Made by a program: the position numbers and the translations under genes. A stretch of 64,000 nt of DNA from Dyadobacter linearis (GTDB taxonomy: Bacteria > Bacteroidota > Bacteroidia > Cytophagales > Spirosomataceae), in assembly GCF_907165045.1 (NCBI RefSeq), contig NZ_CAJRAU010000006.1, positions 124,001 through 188,000 of the forward strand, written 5' to 3'. This document shows, one piece after another, positions 46,749 through 55,553 of the stretch. Within the stretch, counting starts at the first letter, position 1, and each line of letters opens with the position of its first letter. The notes under the pieces are model-generated. The model did not search any database. It was not told where the DNA came from and saw nothing but the letters and a program-made list of their open reading frames with translations.

Positions 46749-47607
46749 TCCTACTCCACCCCACCGCTTCCTGCTTCTGGCTTCCCAATTTCTCAATACC
46801 CAGCTCTACTACATCTCCTGGTTTCAGATAAACCTGCGGCTTCATGCCTAATCCAACTCCTGCCGGCGTTCCGGTGGTGATCATATCGCCCGGGAGTAAT
46901 GTCATGAACTGGCTCAGGTAGCTGATCAGGAATGGTACCTGGAATATCATATCCGAAGTATTGCTGTCCTGGATCTTTTTTCCATTGAGACTCAGCCACA
47001 GATCGAGTGCATTCGCGTCGCCCACTTCGTCTGCCGTGACCATATATGGCCCGATCGGCGCGAATGTGTCGTTACTTTTTCCTTTCACCCATTGCCCGCC
47101 ACGTTCCATTTGAAATGCGCGTTCGGAGTAATCGTTGTGAACTGCGTAACCGGCCACATAGTCAAGCGCGTCACTTTCTTCGACATAACTTGCTCTTTTA
47201 CCGATAATTACGGCCAATTCTACTTCCCAATCCGTTTTTTCAGAATTTCTTGGAATAACAACCTGATCGAAAGGACCGCAAATCGCGGAGGTGGATTTGA
47301 AGAAAACAATAGGCTCCTTCGGCAGTTCGGTCGCGCCGGATTCGTAAGCGTGCTTGGCGTAGTTCATTCCAATGCAAACAATTTTGGAAGGACGCGCAAT
47401 GCAGGAACCGTATCTGAACCCGTCTTCTACAACCGGCGCACTGGCTGCATTGGTATTCAGCCACTCGGACAAACGGTTCAAACCGTCCGTCGCAAAGAAC
47501 TTTTCATTGTAATCCTCGCCGAATGCAGAGACATCTATTTTTTTACCGTCAGCAAGTTCAACACCTGGTTTCTCCTGCTCAAAAGCACCAAATCGGAATA
47601 GTTTCAT
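46738..47607 (-). CDS. Fumarylacetoacetate hydrolase family protein, likely 2,4-diketo-3-deoxy-L-fuconate hydrolase
   Basis: 289 residues. The FAH domain covers about 70-285 with the conserved IVCIGMNYAKHA, EPIVFFKS, WEVELAVIIGKRA and GDMITTGTPAGVGLGM; its acidic residues bind the catalytic Mg2+. N-terminal residues 1-65 are the usual small domain. In the non-phosphorylating L-fucose pathway a protein of this family cleaves 2,4-diketo-3-deoxy-L-fuconate into pyruvate and L-lactate. It is flanked on both sides by repeat-filled spacers. Substrate is inferred from neighbours; other acylpyruvate substrates are possible. Confidence 0.88.
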   Translation of the reverse strand: MKLFRFGAFEQEKPGVELADGKKIDVSAFGEDYNEKFFATDGLNRLSEWLNTNAASAPVVEDGFRYGSCIARPSKIVCIGMNYAKHAYESGATELPKEPIVFFKSTSAICGPFDQVVIPRNSEKTDWEVELAVIIGKRASYVEESDALDYVAGYAVHNDYSERAFQMERGGQWVKGKSNDTFAPIGPYMVTADEVGDANALDLWLSLNGKKIQDSNTSDMIFQVPFLISYLSQFMTLLPGDMITTGTPAGVGLGMKPQVYLKPGDVVELGIEKLGSQKQEAVGWSRSQV

Positions 47608-47620
47608 GTTTTTTTTGGCC

Positions 47621-47752
47621 GTTAGCTATTAGCGGTTAGCAGTTAGCTATTGACCTTTATAGTTTATTAATCATTTCAAATTCAACTCAGCTAGAAGCTA
47701 TCTTTTAAGAGCTAAAAGCTAATATCAAATAGCTAACAGCTAACAGCTAACA
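47621..47752. repeat. Inverted pair of 7-base-period tandem repeats
   Basis: Right arm (about 47728-47752): AATAGCTAAC then AGCTAAC units, period 7. Left arm (about 47621-47651): GTTAGC units in reverse orientation. Over 23 bases the arms are reverse complements with two mismatches, separated by about 75 bases. It fills the gap between the FAH and SDR genes and has the same layout as the repeat at 46587-46748 but a different unit. Confidence 0.75.
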
Positions 47753-47758
47753 TCCCTC

Positions 47759-48532
47759 TCAATTATTCAACTTCTCAAATCCTCCGTCGATCAGATAATC
47801 GCAGCCGGTGATGAAGCCAGCTTCGTCGGAGCAGAGGTATAATGCCAATGCGCCGATTTCTTCGGGTTTCGCCATTCTGCCGATCGGTTGTGTTTTGGAG
47901 AGTTTTTCAAACATTTCTTCTTCTTTGCCGGGATAATTTTTAGCAATAAATCCGTCTACAAAAGGAGTATGTACCCGCGCCGGGGAAATGCTGTTGCAGC
48001 GGATTCCGTCGTGCAGGTAGTCCCGCGCGACCGATAATGTCATTGAATAAACCGCTCCTTTTGCAGTAGAATAGGCAAAACGATCAGGTATACCCACGGT
48101 TGCAGCGATAGAAGCCATATTCAGGATCACACCACCGCCATTGGATTTCAAATGCGGAATAGTCGCCATCAGGCAGTTGTAAACACCTTTAACATTGACA
48201 CTTAAAATCCTGTCAAAATCAATTTCGGAAGTAGTGTCCGCCTTACCAATATGCGCGATCCCGGCATTATTTACCAGAATATGAATAGGAGACGCGGTGG
48301 CGATCGCATTGATCACATTTACCACATCGGCTTGTTTGGAAATATCGAGCGCGTGCGCTTCGGCTTTTCCACCGTCGGCTGTGATCTCATTTACAACCTG
48401 ATTAGCGAGTTCCAGATTGAGCTCTAATATATGTACCGTAGCCCCCTGCTTTGCAAAGGTTTTCGAGATCGCGAGACCAATGCCGCTTGCGCCGCCGGTT
48501 ACAAGCGCTGTTTTTCCACTTAAATCAAACAT
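47759..48532 (-). CDS. SDR oxidoreductase, likely 2-keto-3-deoxy-L-fuconate (or L-fucose) dehydrogenase
   Basis: 257 residues, classical short-chain dehydrogenase. The cofactor motif is TGGASGIGLA near residue 12, then NNAG near 90, catalytic Ser in NMASIAATVG and the YSTAK Tyr/Lys pair, with the end GFITGCDYLIDGGF. In fucose pathways two SDRs usually act, one on L-fucose and one on 2-keto-3-deoxy-L-fuconate. Only one is present here. It may do both, or another enzyme elsewhere supplies the first step. It is downstream of the UxaA-type dehydratase by 81 bases. Confidence 0.85.
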   Translation of the reverse strand: MFDLSGKTALVTGGASGIGLAISKTFAKQGATVHILELNLELANQVVNEITADGGKAEAHALDISKQADVVNVINAIATASPIHILVNNAGIAHIGKADTTSEIDFDRILSVNVKGVYNCLMATIPHLKSNGGGVILNMASIAATVGIPDRFAYSTAKGAVYSMTLSVARDYLHDGIRCNSISPARVHTPFVDGFIAKNYPGKEEEMFEKLSKTQPIGRMAKPEEIGALALYLCSDEAGFITGCDYLIDGGFEKLNN

Positions 48533-48613
48533 GCATTAATGATTAGTATTTAAGAAAAAGGCCTTTTTTGACGATATCTACCTCGTTTTATCGTCAATTG
48601 ATGCTATTCAAAA

Positions 48614-50269
48614 TCAAAGTGACACCCCGCGTTTCCATGGAATGAAGTCGTCCTGACCCAGTTGCTGCGCTTTCGTTAGCTCCCCGCTGGCCACTTTGAT
48701 GACGTATTCAAGTAATGCTTCGGCGTTCTGTTCGATACTCTGCGTTCCGTCCACCACCGGCCCGCAATCGAAATCGATCACGTCGGGCATTCGGTTGGCT
48801 AGTGACGAGTTGGTCGCTACTTTGGCTACCGGGCAAATCGGATTACCTGTTGGTGTTCCTAAGCCAGTTGTAAATAGGATAATGTTAGCGCCCGCGGCAG
48901 TTTGTCCGGTAGTCGCTTCCACGTCATTTCCCGGTGTACAAACCAACTGGAGTCCTGGGCCGGTCGCTCTTTCAGTGTAGTTCAAAACGTCGGCTATGTA
49001 CGCGTTTCCGCCTTTTTTGGCAGCGCCGGCAGATTTAATCGCATCGGTGATCAGTCCGTCCTTAATATTTCCAGGAGACGGATTGAATGCAAATGCAGAA
49101 CCAACTGCCTCGGCCTTACCGGCATAATCACGCATTAGTTTCTCAAACTTCGCCGCCTTTTCTTCGGTCACGCAGCGGTTCAGCAACTCCTGTTCTACGC
49201 CATTCAACTCAGGGAATTCAGCGAGTAAAGTTTGTCCTCCGATACCAACTACCAGGTCGGATAAATGTCCTAAAACCGGGTTTGCGGATATTCCTGAAAA
49301 ACCGTCTGAACCGCCACATTTTAATCCAACTGAAAGTTTGGAAAGTGGCGCTGCTGATCTTTCAAACTCATTTATCTTGGTAAGTCCCAAAAACGTTTCC
49401 TTCGTCGCACCTGACATCAGCGAGTACTCGGTTCCTTTTTGGTGTTCAAATGCAAAAAATGGCTTATTGAAATGTGGATCACGCTTTTTGATCTCGTCTT
49501 CCAACGTTTTCAGTTCTGAATTTTGGCAACCCAAACTTAAAACGGTAATGCCCGCAACATTCGGGTGTACCGCATAAGCTGCAAAAAGTGCGCATAAAGT
49601 ATTGGCATCGAGCCTGGTACCGCCGCAACCGCCTTCGTGCGTCAGGAATTTCACGCCATCCACATTTTGAAAAGGACGTTCTGGTTTCTTTTTTGCGGCA
49701 ACCGGCGCGTCTACAAACGGTTGCAAATTCCGGATCGTCCGCATATCGCCCTGCTGATACAAATGCAGAAACTCCCGCACCTGATCGCGGTAAATATCGG
49801 TTTGCGCATAGCCCAGCTCGCGTTCAAATGCATCTTTCATGATCAGAACGTTGCGATTTTCGCAAAAAACGAGCGGCACTACCAGCCAGTAATTATAGGT
49901 ACCCACGCGCCCGTCTTCTCGATGATAACCGTTGAAAGTGCGGCCAAGCCACTTGCTCACATCAGGTTGCGTATAGGAATATGGCTGGCGATTAGCAGTA
50001 CTGTAATCGTGCGCGTCGTGTTTCAAATTGAAGGTTGTGATCGGCTCGCCGCGCTTGATCGGCTGCGTCGCCCGGCCCACCAGCACGCCATACATAATGA
50101 TCGCGCCGCCTGTTTCAATATCTTCTGTAACAAACTTATGCTTCGCCGACACGCCATATTGAAGGTCGTAAGCAGCGCCGTCGAGCGATACCTGGGAACC
50201 CGCAGGCTGATCCCGCAACGCAACTATTACATTATCAGAAGGATGTACTTTTAAAAGCTGTGAAGCCAT
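48614..50269 (-). CDS. UxaA-family sugar-acid dehydratase (candidate L-fuconate dehydratase)
   Basis: 551 residues. An N-terminal SAF domain (about 10-90) is followed by the altronate-dehydratase core with THEGGCGGTRLDA near 215, SLGCQNSE, GLKCGGSDGFSGISANP, CTPGNDVEATTGQTAAGANI and GNPICPV. The family eliminates water from sugar acids with a metal. Classical UxaA acts on D-altronate, but no uronate isomerase or tagaturonate reductase is nearby. The lactonase, mutarotase and FAH genes point to L-fuconate; a UxaA-like gene is also part of the L-fucose locus of Campylobacter jejuni. It is the first gene of the minus-strand run, divergent from the AraC regulator. Confidence 0.85.
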   Translation of the reverse strand: MASQLLKVHPSDNVIVALRDQPAGSQVSLDGAAYDLQYGVSAKHKFVTEDIETGGAIIMYGVLVGRATQPIKRGEPITTFNLKHDAHDYSTANRQPYSYTQPDVSKWLGRTFNGYHREDGRVGTYNYWLVVPLVFCENRNVLIMKDAFERELGYAQTDIYRDQVREFLHLYQQGDMRTIRNLQPFVDAPVAAKKKPERPFQNVDGVKFLTHEGGCGGTRLDANTLCALFAAYAVHPNVAGITVLSLGCQNSELKTLEDEIKKRDPHFNKPFFAFEHQKGTEYSLMSGATKETFLGLTKINEFERSAAPLSKLSVGLKCGGSDGFSGISANPVLGHLSDLVVGIGGQTLLAEFPELNGVEQELLNRCVTEEKAAKFEKLMRDYAGKAEAVGSAFAFNPSPGNIKDGLITDAIKSAGAAKKGGNAYIADVLNYTERATGPGLQLVCTPGNDVEATTGQTAAGANIILFTTGLGTPTGNPICPVAKVATNSSLANRMPDVIDFDCGPVVDGTQSIEQNAEALLEYVIKVASGELTKAQQLGQDDFIPWKRGVSL

Positions 50270-50426
50270 AATTTATTTACAATTAATACAGATCAGGATA
50301 GTGAATGATATTGAAATCTATCAACAAAACAACATAATATTTCAATACTATAAATGAATATGATAGCAAATTTTTCAACTATATTGGCATATATTAAGGC
50401 ATTACACAACATTATTGTAATTATTT

Positions 50427-51335
50427 GTGAAACCCCAGCTGCTAAAAGTCCCGAAAGGGCTGCAAAAATCGTTCAGTATCAGGCAGGACGTGGTGCTGTA
50501 TTTTTACAACCGCTGGCACTACCATCCCGAACTCGAACTGATTCATATCGAGCAAGGTTCTGGTACTCAATTTGTTGGAGATAATATCAGCAGCTTTCAA
50601 AATGGCGATCTACTTTTGATCGGACCAAACTTGCCGCATTACTGGCGCTGTGATGAGAAATATTTTCAGAGGGAAAGTCAGTTGTACGCCCAGGCTACGG
50701 TTGTCCATTTTTCCGAATCCATTTTTGGCAAAACATTTCTTGAACTTCCCGAAAATAAATCGATTGCCGAACTGCTCTTTAAGGCAAGATTGGGAATGAA
50801 AATATCAGGGAATGGTACTGAAAAAGTTAAAAAGCTATTGAAGGAGTTACTGAATGCACAAAATGGCAACTCGATTATTTCCCTCTTGCAAATACTGGAA
50901 AGCCTCTCCCATTGCCCAGGCGTGCAGCTTTTGACAGACAAACCTTATCTCGACGAATTCGACCAATTTGATACCGATCGAATTAACCATATATATCAGT
51001 ACTCGCTGAGCAATTTCCAGAAGAAGATTTCGATCGAGGAAATTTCGGAAGTGGCCAATATCAGCCCGCATTCATTTTGCCGGTATTTCAAAAGTCGCAG
51101 CCGGAAAACGTATTCCCAGTTCCTGCTGGAATTACGGGTCGGGCATGCTTGTAAGTTGCTGTCAGAAGCCAAAATACCCGTTGCGCGCGTTTGTTTCGAA
51201 AGCGGGTTCAACAACTTTGCCAACTTCAATAAATACTTCAAACTGCATACGGGCAAAAGTCCGCTGCAATACCAGAAGGAATTCCGGAAAATCCCGATTT
51301 CCAGTCACCTCAACAACCTCGCTGCTACATTATGA
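50427..51335 (+). CDS. AraC family transcriptional regulator
   Basis: 302 residues starting at GTG 50427 (MKPQLLKVPKGLQKSFSIRQD), which matches the usual start of these Bacteroidota regulators. An N-terminal cupin-like sensor domain (about 15-100, FYNRWHYHPELELIHIEQG and GPNLPHYWR) is followed by two HTH motifs of AraC type (SIEEISEVANISPHSFCRYF, then VARVCFESGFNNFANFNKYF). It is divergent from the sugar operon across 157 bases, where its operator probably lies, so it is the likely activator of that operon. Its stop codon overlaps the start of ade by four bases. Confidence 0.92.
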   Translation: MKPQLLKVPKGLQKSFSIRQDVVLYFYNRWHYHPELELIHIEQGSGTQFVGDNISSFQNGDLLLIGPNLPHYWRCDEKYFQRESQLYAQATVVHFSESIFGKTFLELPENKSIAELLFKARLGMKISGNGTEKVKKLLKELLNAQNGNSIISLLQILESLSHCPGVQLLTDKPYLDEFDQFDTDRINHIYQYSLSNFQKKISIEEISEVANISPHSFCRYFKSRSRKTYSQFLLELRVGHACKLLSEAKIPVARVCFESGFNNFANFNKYFKLHTGKSPLQYQKEFRKIPISSHLNNLAATL

Positions 51336-52969
51336 AAGTGAATATTGTCAATATCCTGCAAAAAAACATTTACGAAGCCGAGCTGAAAATCTCAGGCAAA
51401 CATATTGAATCCATTGTAAAGCTGGGGCCGGAAAATCCCGCATTATCTTATGCATTACCTGGTTTCGTAGATGCGCACGTACATATTGAAAGCTCGATGC
51501 TCACGCCCGCGCAGTTTGCCCGGTTGGCTGTGGTGCATGGTACCGTCGCCACGGTTTCTGATCCGCACGAAATCGGGAATGTACTGGGTTTGCCCGGGGT
51601 GGATTTTATGATTGAGGACGGAAAAAGGGTTCCTTTCAAATTTTGCTTCGGTGCGCCGTCCTGCGTTCCGGCTACGGTTTTTGAAACTGCGGGAGCTGTT
51701 ATCGATGCAGAACAGGTGGGACAGTTATTGTCAAGAGAAGATATTGATTATCTGGCGGAGGTGATGAATTTCCCTGGGGTATTGAATGAAGATCCCGATA
51801 TGATGGCGAAGATCGCCTGGGCCAGGCATTATAATAAGGTTGTTGACGGACACGCGCCAGGCTTACGGGGAGAAGCTGCCAAATTGTATGCATCCAATGG
51901 CATAAGTACTGATCATGAATGCTTTACGTATGATGAAGCCCGTGAGAAAATTGACTATGGCGTAAAAATCCTCATTCGCGAAGGAAGTGCTGCCAAGAAC
52001 TTTGAAGCACTGATCCCACTGATCGCAGAGTTCCCGGAAAAAATCATGTTCTGCTCCGACGACAAACATCCCGATAATCTGGTGGAAGAACATATTAATG
52101 TGCTGATCAAACGTGCGTTGGCGTCGGGTTATGATCTATGGAATGTCCTGCTCGCTGCCTGCATTAACCCGGTGTTGCATTACAGTTTGCCGGTAGGATT
52201 GCTAAAAACGGGCGACGCAGCCGATTTCGTACTGATTGATAATTTGCAAGATTTCAATTTGCTGGAAACGTGGATCGATGGGGAGCAGGTCGCAAAAAAT
52301 GGCATTTCAAATATCCCTGACCTAAAAAGTACGCATTTAAACCACTTCGACTGCGATTTCAAAACTGCTGCTGATTTTGCACTTAATAATGAATATGCCG
52401 GTGAGGGCAGAAATGAAGTAAGGGTAATCGAGGCATTCGATGGTCAACTGATTACCGGCCAGGCGATTGAGCAGCTGATAGTTTCGAATAAAACAATAGA
52501 AAGTGACCCGGAAATTGATGTATTGAAAATAGTAGTGGTGAACCGCTATCAAAACGCAATACCGGCTGTTGCATTTATCAAAAATTTCGGATTAAAAGAA
52601 GGTGCGATCGCATCTTCCGTAGCGCACGATTCGCATAATATCATTGCGGTAGGCGTGAATGATGAGCTTATAGCCCAGGCAGTTAACCTGATTATTGGTG
52701 CAAAAGGCGGTGTGGCGGCAGTGGGTAACGGAGAGGAGAAATTGTTGCCTTTGCCAATCGCCGGATTGATGAGTGACGAGGATGGATACAAGGTGGCTGC
52801 CAGTTATACAGAGATTGACCAGTTTGTAAAAAAGGAGCTGAAAGCAACGTTACAATCTCCATTTATGACCTTGTCTTTCATGGCATTACTGGTAATTCCC
52901 TCGCTCAAATTAAGTGATAAAGGCCTTTTTGACGGGGATAATTTTCGATTTGTCCCATTAAGTATTTGA
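51332..52969 (+). CDS. ade: Adenine deaminase
   Basis: 545 residues. The metal-binding DAHVHIESSM (His49, His51), then SDPHEIGNVLG, TDHECFTYDE and FCSDDKHPDNL identify the Ade family. The C-terminal half has VAHDSHNIIAVG and GNGEEKLLPLPIAGLMS. It deaminates adenine to hypoxanthine for purine salvage, usually with Mn or Fe. ATG 51332 overlaps the stop codon of the AraC gene (ATGA), so translation is coupled to a regulator of apparently unrelated sugar genes. No purine permease is adjacent. Confidence 0.96.
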   Translation: MKVNIVNILQKNIYEAELKISGKHIESIVKLGPENPALSYALPGFVDAHVHIESSMLTPAQFARLAVVHGTVATVSDPHEIGNVLGLPGVDFMIEDGKRVPFKFCFGAPSCVPATVFETAGAVIDAEQVGQLLSREDIDYLAEVMNFPGVLNEDPDMMAKIAWARHYNKVVDGHAPGLRGEAAKLYASNGISTDHECFTYDEAREKIDYGVKILIREGSAAKNFEALIPLIAEFPEKIMFCSDDKHPDNLVEEHINVLIKRALASGYDLWNVLLAACINPVLHYSLPVGLLKTGDAADFVLIDNLQDFNLLETWIDGEQVAKNGISNIPDLKSTHLNHFDCDFKTAADFALNNEYAGEGRNEVRVIEAFDGQLITGQAIEQLIVSNKTIESDPEIDVLKIVVVNRYQNAIPAVAFIKNFGLKEGAIASSVAHDSHNIIAVGVNDELIAQAVNLIIGAKGGVAAVGNGEEKLLPLPIAGLMSDEDGYKVAASYTEIDQFVKKELKATLQSPFMTLSFMALLVIPSLKLSDKGLFDGDNFRFVPLSI

Positions 52970-53131
52970 TAAGTTACATATAATTCGAAATAGCAGAATT
53001 AAACTTTGAAATATAATTTTAGGATGAAAATATTTTTTAAATACGTTTTTTTATAAATATATTTACAAGTGTTATAATGACCCTTATTTCAATATCCAAT
53101 TCCTAACCCCAATCAAAATCCTTTCCAAACA

Positions 53132-53713
53132 ATGGCTCACCTACGCTACAAGCAAGAAGAAGAACTCTGTTTTTGGGATCAGTTCAGAAAAGGCGATGAA
53201 AATGCTTATGCATGCCTGTACCGCTCTTACGTTCACATTCTTTACCAGTATTGCTCACAGTTTACGATTGACAAACCACTAATTAAAGATTGCATTCACG
53301 ACCTTTTCGTGGAACTCTGGAGAAACCGAATGACGCTGGGTGATACCACTTCCGTTCGGTTTTATTTGATGGCGTCTATCAAGAGAAAGCTGGTTCGCCA
53401 CCTGAACGCGCAGCAGAAGCATACAAGCAATGAAGATATTCCGGTTGAATACTGGCATATCAACACGCCTTCTCACGAAAATCACCTGATTTCTGAGGAA
53501 GAGTTCGAATCGACGAACCAGCATTTAAACGTAGCGATCAACGGGCTTCCCCGTCGCCAGCGTGAGGCTATTTTCCTGAAATTTTACATGAACCTGAACA
53601 ACCACGAGATCGCGGACCTGATGAAAATCAATATCCAATCGGTTTACAATCTGGTTTTCGGTGCATTAGGTAATCTTAAAAAACAAATGACTCTGGACAG
53701 GCTTACATTCTAA
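53132..53713 (+). CDS. ECF-type RNA polymerase sigma-70 factor
   Basis: 193 residues. Region 2 is visible as AYACLYRSYVHILYQYCSQF and KDCIHDLFVELWRN, and region 4 as LPRRQREAIFLKFYMNLNNH plus EIADLMKINIQSVYNLVFGA. Many Bacteroidota ECF factors control TonB-dependent uptake operons with a FecR anti-sigma partner, but no FecR, SusC or SusD gene lies nearby. The only flanking genes are ade and rarA. The upstream 162 bases are AT rich without clear elements. A strong terminator follows, so it is a stand-alone unit. Confidence 0.93.
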   Translation: MAHLRYKQEEELCFWDQFRKGDENAYACLYRSYVHILYQYCSQFTIDKPLIKDCIHDLFVELWRNRMTLGDTTSVRFYLMASIKRKLVRHLNAQQKHTSNEDIPVEYWHINTPSHENHLISEEEFESTNQHLNVAINGLPRRQREAIFLKFYMNLNNHEIADLMKINIQSVYNLVFGALGNLKKQMTLDRLTF

Positions 53714-53735
53714 GCTTACAAGATCTCAGAATACG

Positions 53736-53765
53736 AGCGTGGCGAACTTAGCCACGCTTTTTTTG
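53736..53765 (+). terminator. Rho-independent terminator after the sigma factor gene
   Basis: A perfect 8-bp stem (AGCGTGGC and GCCACGCT) with a 7-base loop is followed by seven T residues, 22 bases past the stop codon. Confidence 0.92.
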
Positions 53766-53802
53766 TTACTTATTTTACCAAAAACAAACTAAATACACTT
53801 CA

Positions 53803-55074
53803 ATGACCGCACTAACCACTCCCCTTGCCGAGCGCCTTCGCCCCAGAACACTGGACGATTTCGTTGGTCAGGAGAAATTGTTAGGCCCGAAAGGACCACT
53901 TCGCCGGGCGATATTACAGAATGCGATTCCCTCCATGATCCTGTGGGGTCCGCCGGGAGTAGGGAAAACTACTTTGGCGCTATTGATCGCGGAAACGACC
54001 AAAAGGCAATTCTACAATCTCAGCGCGATCAGCTCTGGTGTGAAAGATCTCCGGGAAGTACTCGCCCGGCCTTCCGGACTTTTTCCTGCTATTCTTTTTA
54101 TTGATGAGATCCACCGTTATAATAAAAGTCAGCAGGATGCATTGCTTGGTGCGGTTGAAAAAGGGCAGGTTACATTAATAGGTGCTACTACCGAAAATCC
54201 CTCATTTGAAGTCAATTCCGCACTGTTGTCCCGCTGTCAGGTCTATATTCTGGAAGCATTTGGCGAAGAGGAACTTAAAAACCTGATCGCCCGTGCGCTT
54301 GAAAAAGACCAGTGGCTCAAAGAGAAGAGCATCACTTTCAAATCTTACGACGCATTAATGCGCCTTTCAGGAGGCGACGGGCGGAAGCTGCTGAACCTGC
54401 TTGAACTCGTTGTTCTGGGAAAAGGTGAGGCAAAAAAGATCGAGATCACCGACGAGTGGGTTACCGAAGTGGCGCAGCAGAACATTGCGCGGTACGATAA
54501 ATCGGGTGAACAGCATTACGATATTATTTCTGCATTTATCAAATCATTGCGCGGCAGCGACCCTAACGCTGCGGTATATTGGATGGCGAGAATGATCGTA
54601 GCCGGAGAAGATCCTTCATTTATAGCGAGGCGAATGCTGATTATGGCTTCGGAGGATATTGGCAATGCGAACCCAACTGCGGTGATCATGGCGAATGCGT
54701 GCATGCAAGCGGTAAATGTGATCGGTTACCCGGAATGCAGGATCATTCTTTCGCAAGTCGCGATCTATCTTGCCACTTCGCCCAAGAGCAATGCGAGCTA
54801 TATGGCGATCGGGGATGCGATGGAAGCGGCGAAAAATACAGCACATTTACCCGTTCCGCTACATTTAAGGAATGCGCCTACCAAACTGATGAAACAGATC
54901 GGGTACGGAAAAGGGTACAAATACTCTCACGATTTCGAAGGAAACTTCGCGCGACAAGACTTTTTACCTGACGAGATAAAAGGCAGTAAATTCTTTGAAC
55001 CGGGAAAAAATGCCCGTGAAGAGGAGATCCGTAAAAAGCTTCAAGGCTGGTGGGGAGATTGGTACGGTTACTGA
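53803..55074 (+). CDS. rarA: RarA (MgsA), replication-associated AAA+ ATPase
   Basis: 423 residues. It opens with PLAERLRPRTLDDFVGQEKLL, typical of the family. Walker A is GPPGVGKTT at 49-57, Walker B is ILFIDEIHRYNKSQQDALL, and ATTENPSFEVNSALLSRCQV holds sensor 1 and the arginine finger. The C-terminal part (QHYDIISAFIKSLRGSDPNA, then RRMLIMASEDIGNANP) is the tetramerisation domain. RarA acts at stalled replication forks. Its last 7 bases overlap the convergent small gene. Confidence 0.96.
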   Translation: MTALTTPLAERLRPRTLDDFVGQEKLLGPKGPLRRAILQNAIPSMILWGPPGVGKTTLALLIAETTKRQFYNLSAISSGVKDLREVLARPSGLFPAILFIDEIHRYNKSQQDALLGAVEKGQVTLIGATTENPSFEVNSALLSRCQVYILEAFGEEELKNLIARALEKDQWLKEKSITFKSYDALMRLSGGDGRKLLNLLELVVLGKGEAKKIEITDEWVTEVAQQNIARYDKSGEQHYDIISAFIKSLRGSDPNAAVYWMARMIVAGEDPSFIARRMLIMASEDIGNANPTAVIMANACMQAVNVIGYPECRIILSQVAIYLATSPKSNASYMAIGDAMEAAKNTAHLPVPLHLRNAPTKLMKQIGYGKGYKYSHDFEGNFARQDFLPDEIKGSKFFEPGKNAREEEIRKKLQGWWGDWYGY

Positions 55075-55289
55075 TCCCCGTGCGACTTCATTTTCTCAGC
55101 AAATTTAGCAAATGAAAGGTCGGGTTTCTGGCCGTGGTTTTTCAGAGATTGCTTCCATTCTGCCAGCAGCTTTTCCGCCAGCATTTGCTTGTTATCTTCC
55201 GTTTCAAATTCGGCGACGATCCTGGCTAGTAGCTCCTGGTCTGGAAGCGGATCATTTTCGGTTGCCGGATTACTACCAGGCTCTTGCAT
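55068..55289 (-). CDS. Small hypothetical protein
   Basis: 73 residues from ATG 55289 (MQEPGSNPATEND); a TTG 15 bases upstream would add five residues. It is helical and charged (EFETEDNKQMLAEKLLAEWK), with no signal peptide, membrane segment or cysteine in the main part. I do not recognise a family. It converges on rarA with a 7-base overlap. Coding is plausible because of its length, normal composition and good helix pattern, but it could be spurious. Confidence 0.5.
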   Translation of the reverse strand: MQEPGSNPATENDPLPDQELLARIVAEFETEDNKQMLAEKLLAEWKQSLKNHGQKPDLSFAKFAEKMKSHGDQ

Positions 55290-55462
55290 AATGCAGGTAT
55301 TCAAAGAGTTAGAAGAAGATTGAGTGTAATGGACTGCAAATATGCATTCAAGACGCGTAAAATCTCAATTTCTGACGATTTATAGGAATGTTATGCTTTG
55401 AATAGGTATATAAAAAAGCAAAATCTTCACGCTGGGATCTAGGATTTGAGTTATCAAATCGT

Positions 55463-55552
55463 TAAATTTGTCCCTGAAAGCCCGTAACAGGTTTTCAATA
55501 ACGTTGAGTAAAATCGAACATCCCGGATACATTGCATCCGGGATGTTTTTTT
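55463..55552 (+). ncRNA. Candidate small RNA with promoter element and terminator
   Basis: In a gene-free stretch (55290-55574) a perfect -7 element TAAATTTG (55463-55470) is followed, about 45 bases later, by a strong terminator. The predicted transcript is about 75-80 bases (from near 55476) with no open reading frame of note. The -33 box is poor. I do not recognise a known RNA family. This is a prediction from signal spacing only. Confidence 0.4.
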
Positions 55553-55553
55553 A
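55517..55553 (+). terminator. Strong rho-independent terminator without an upstream gene on its strand
   Basis: A perfect 12-bp stem (AACATCCCGGAT and ATCCGGGATGTT) with a 7-base loop is followed by a run of T. The nearest plus-strand gene, rarA, ends more than 440 bases upstream. It may instead weakly serve the small membrane-protein gene on the minus strand, which lacks a T run on that side. Confidence 0.85.

Noticed and set aside
46587..47752. Repeat-filled spacers as a possible CRISPR array
   Set aside because: Units are 7 or 10 bases with no unique spacers of 30 bases, and no cas genes are present.
48614..50269. Reading the UxaA-family gene as part of D-galacturonate catabolism
   Set aside because: No uronate isomerase, tagaturonate reductase or KDG kinase nearby, while lactonase, mutarotase and FAH genes point to an aldonic-acid pathway for a 6-deoxy sugar.
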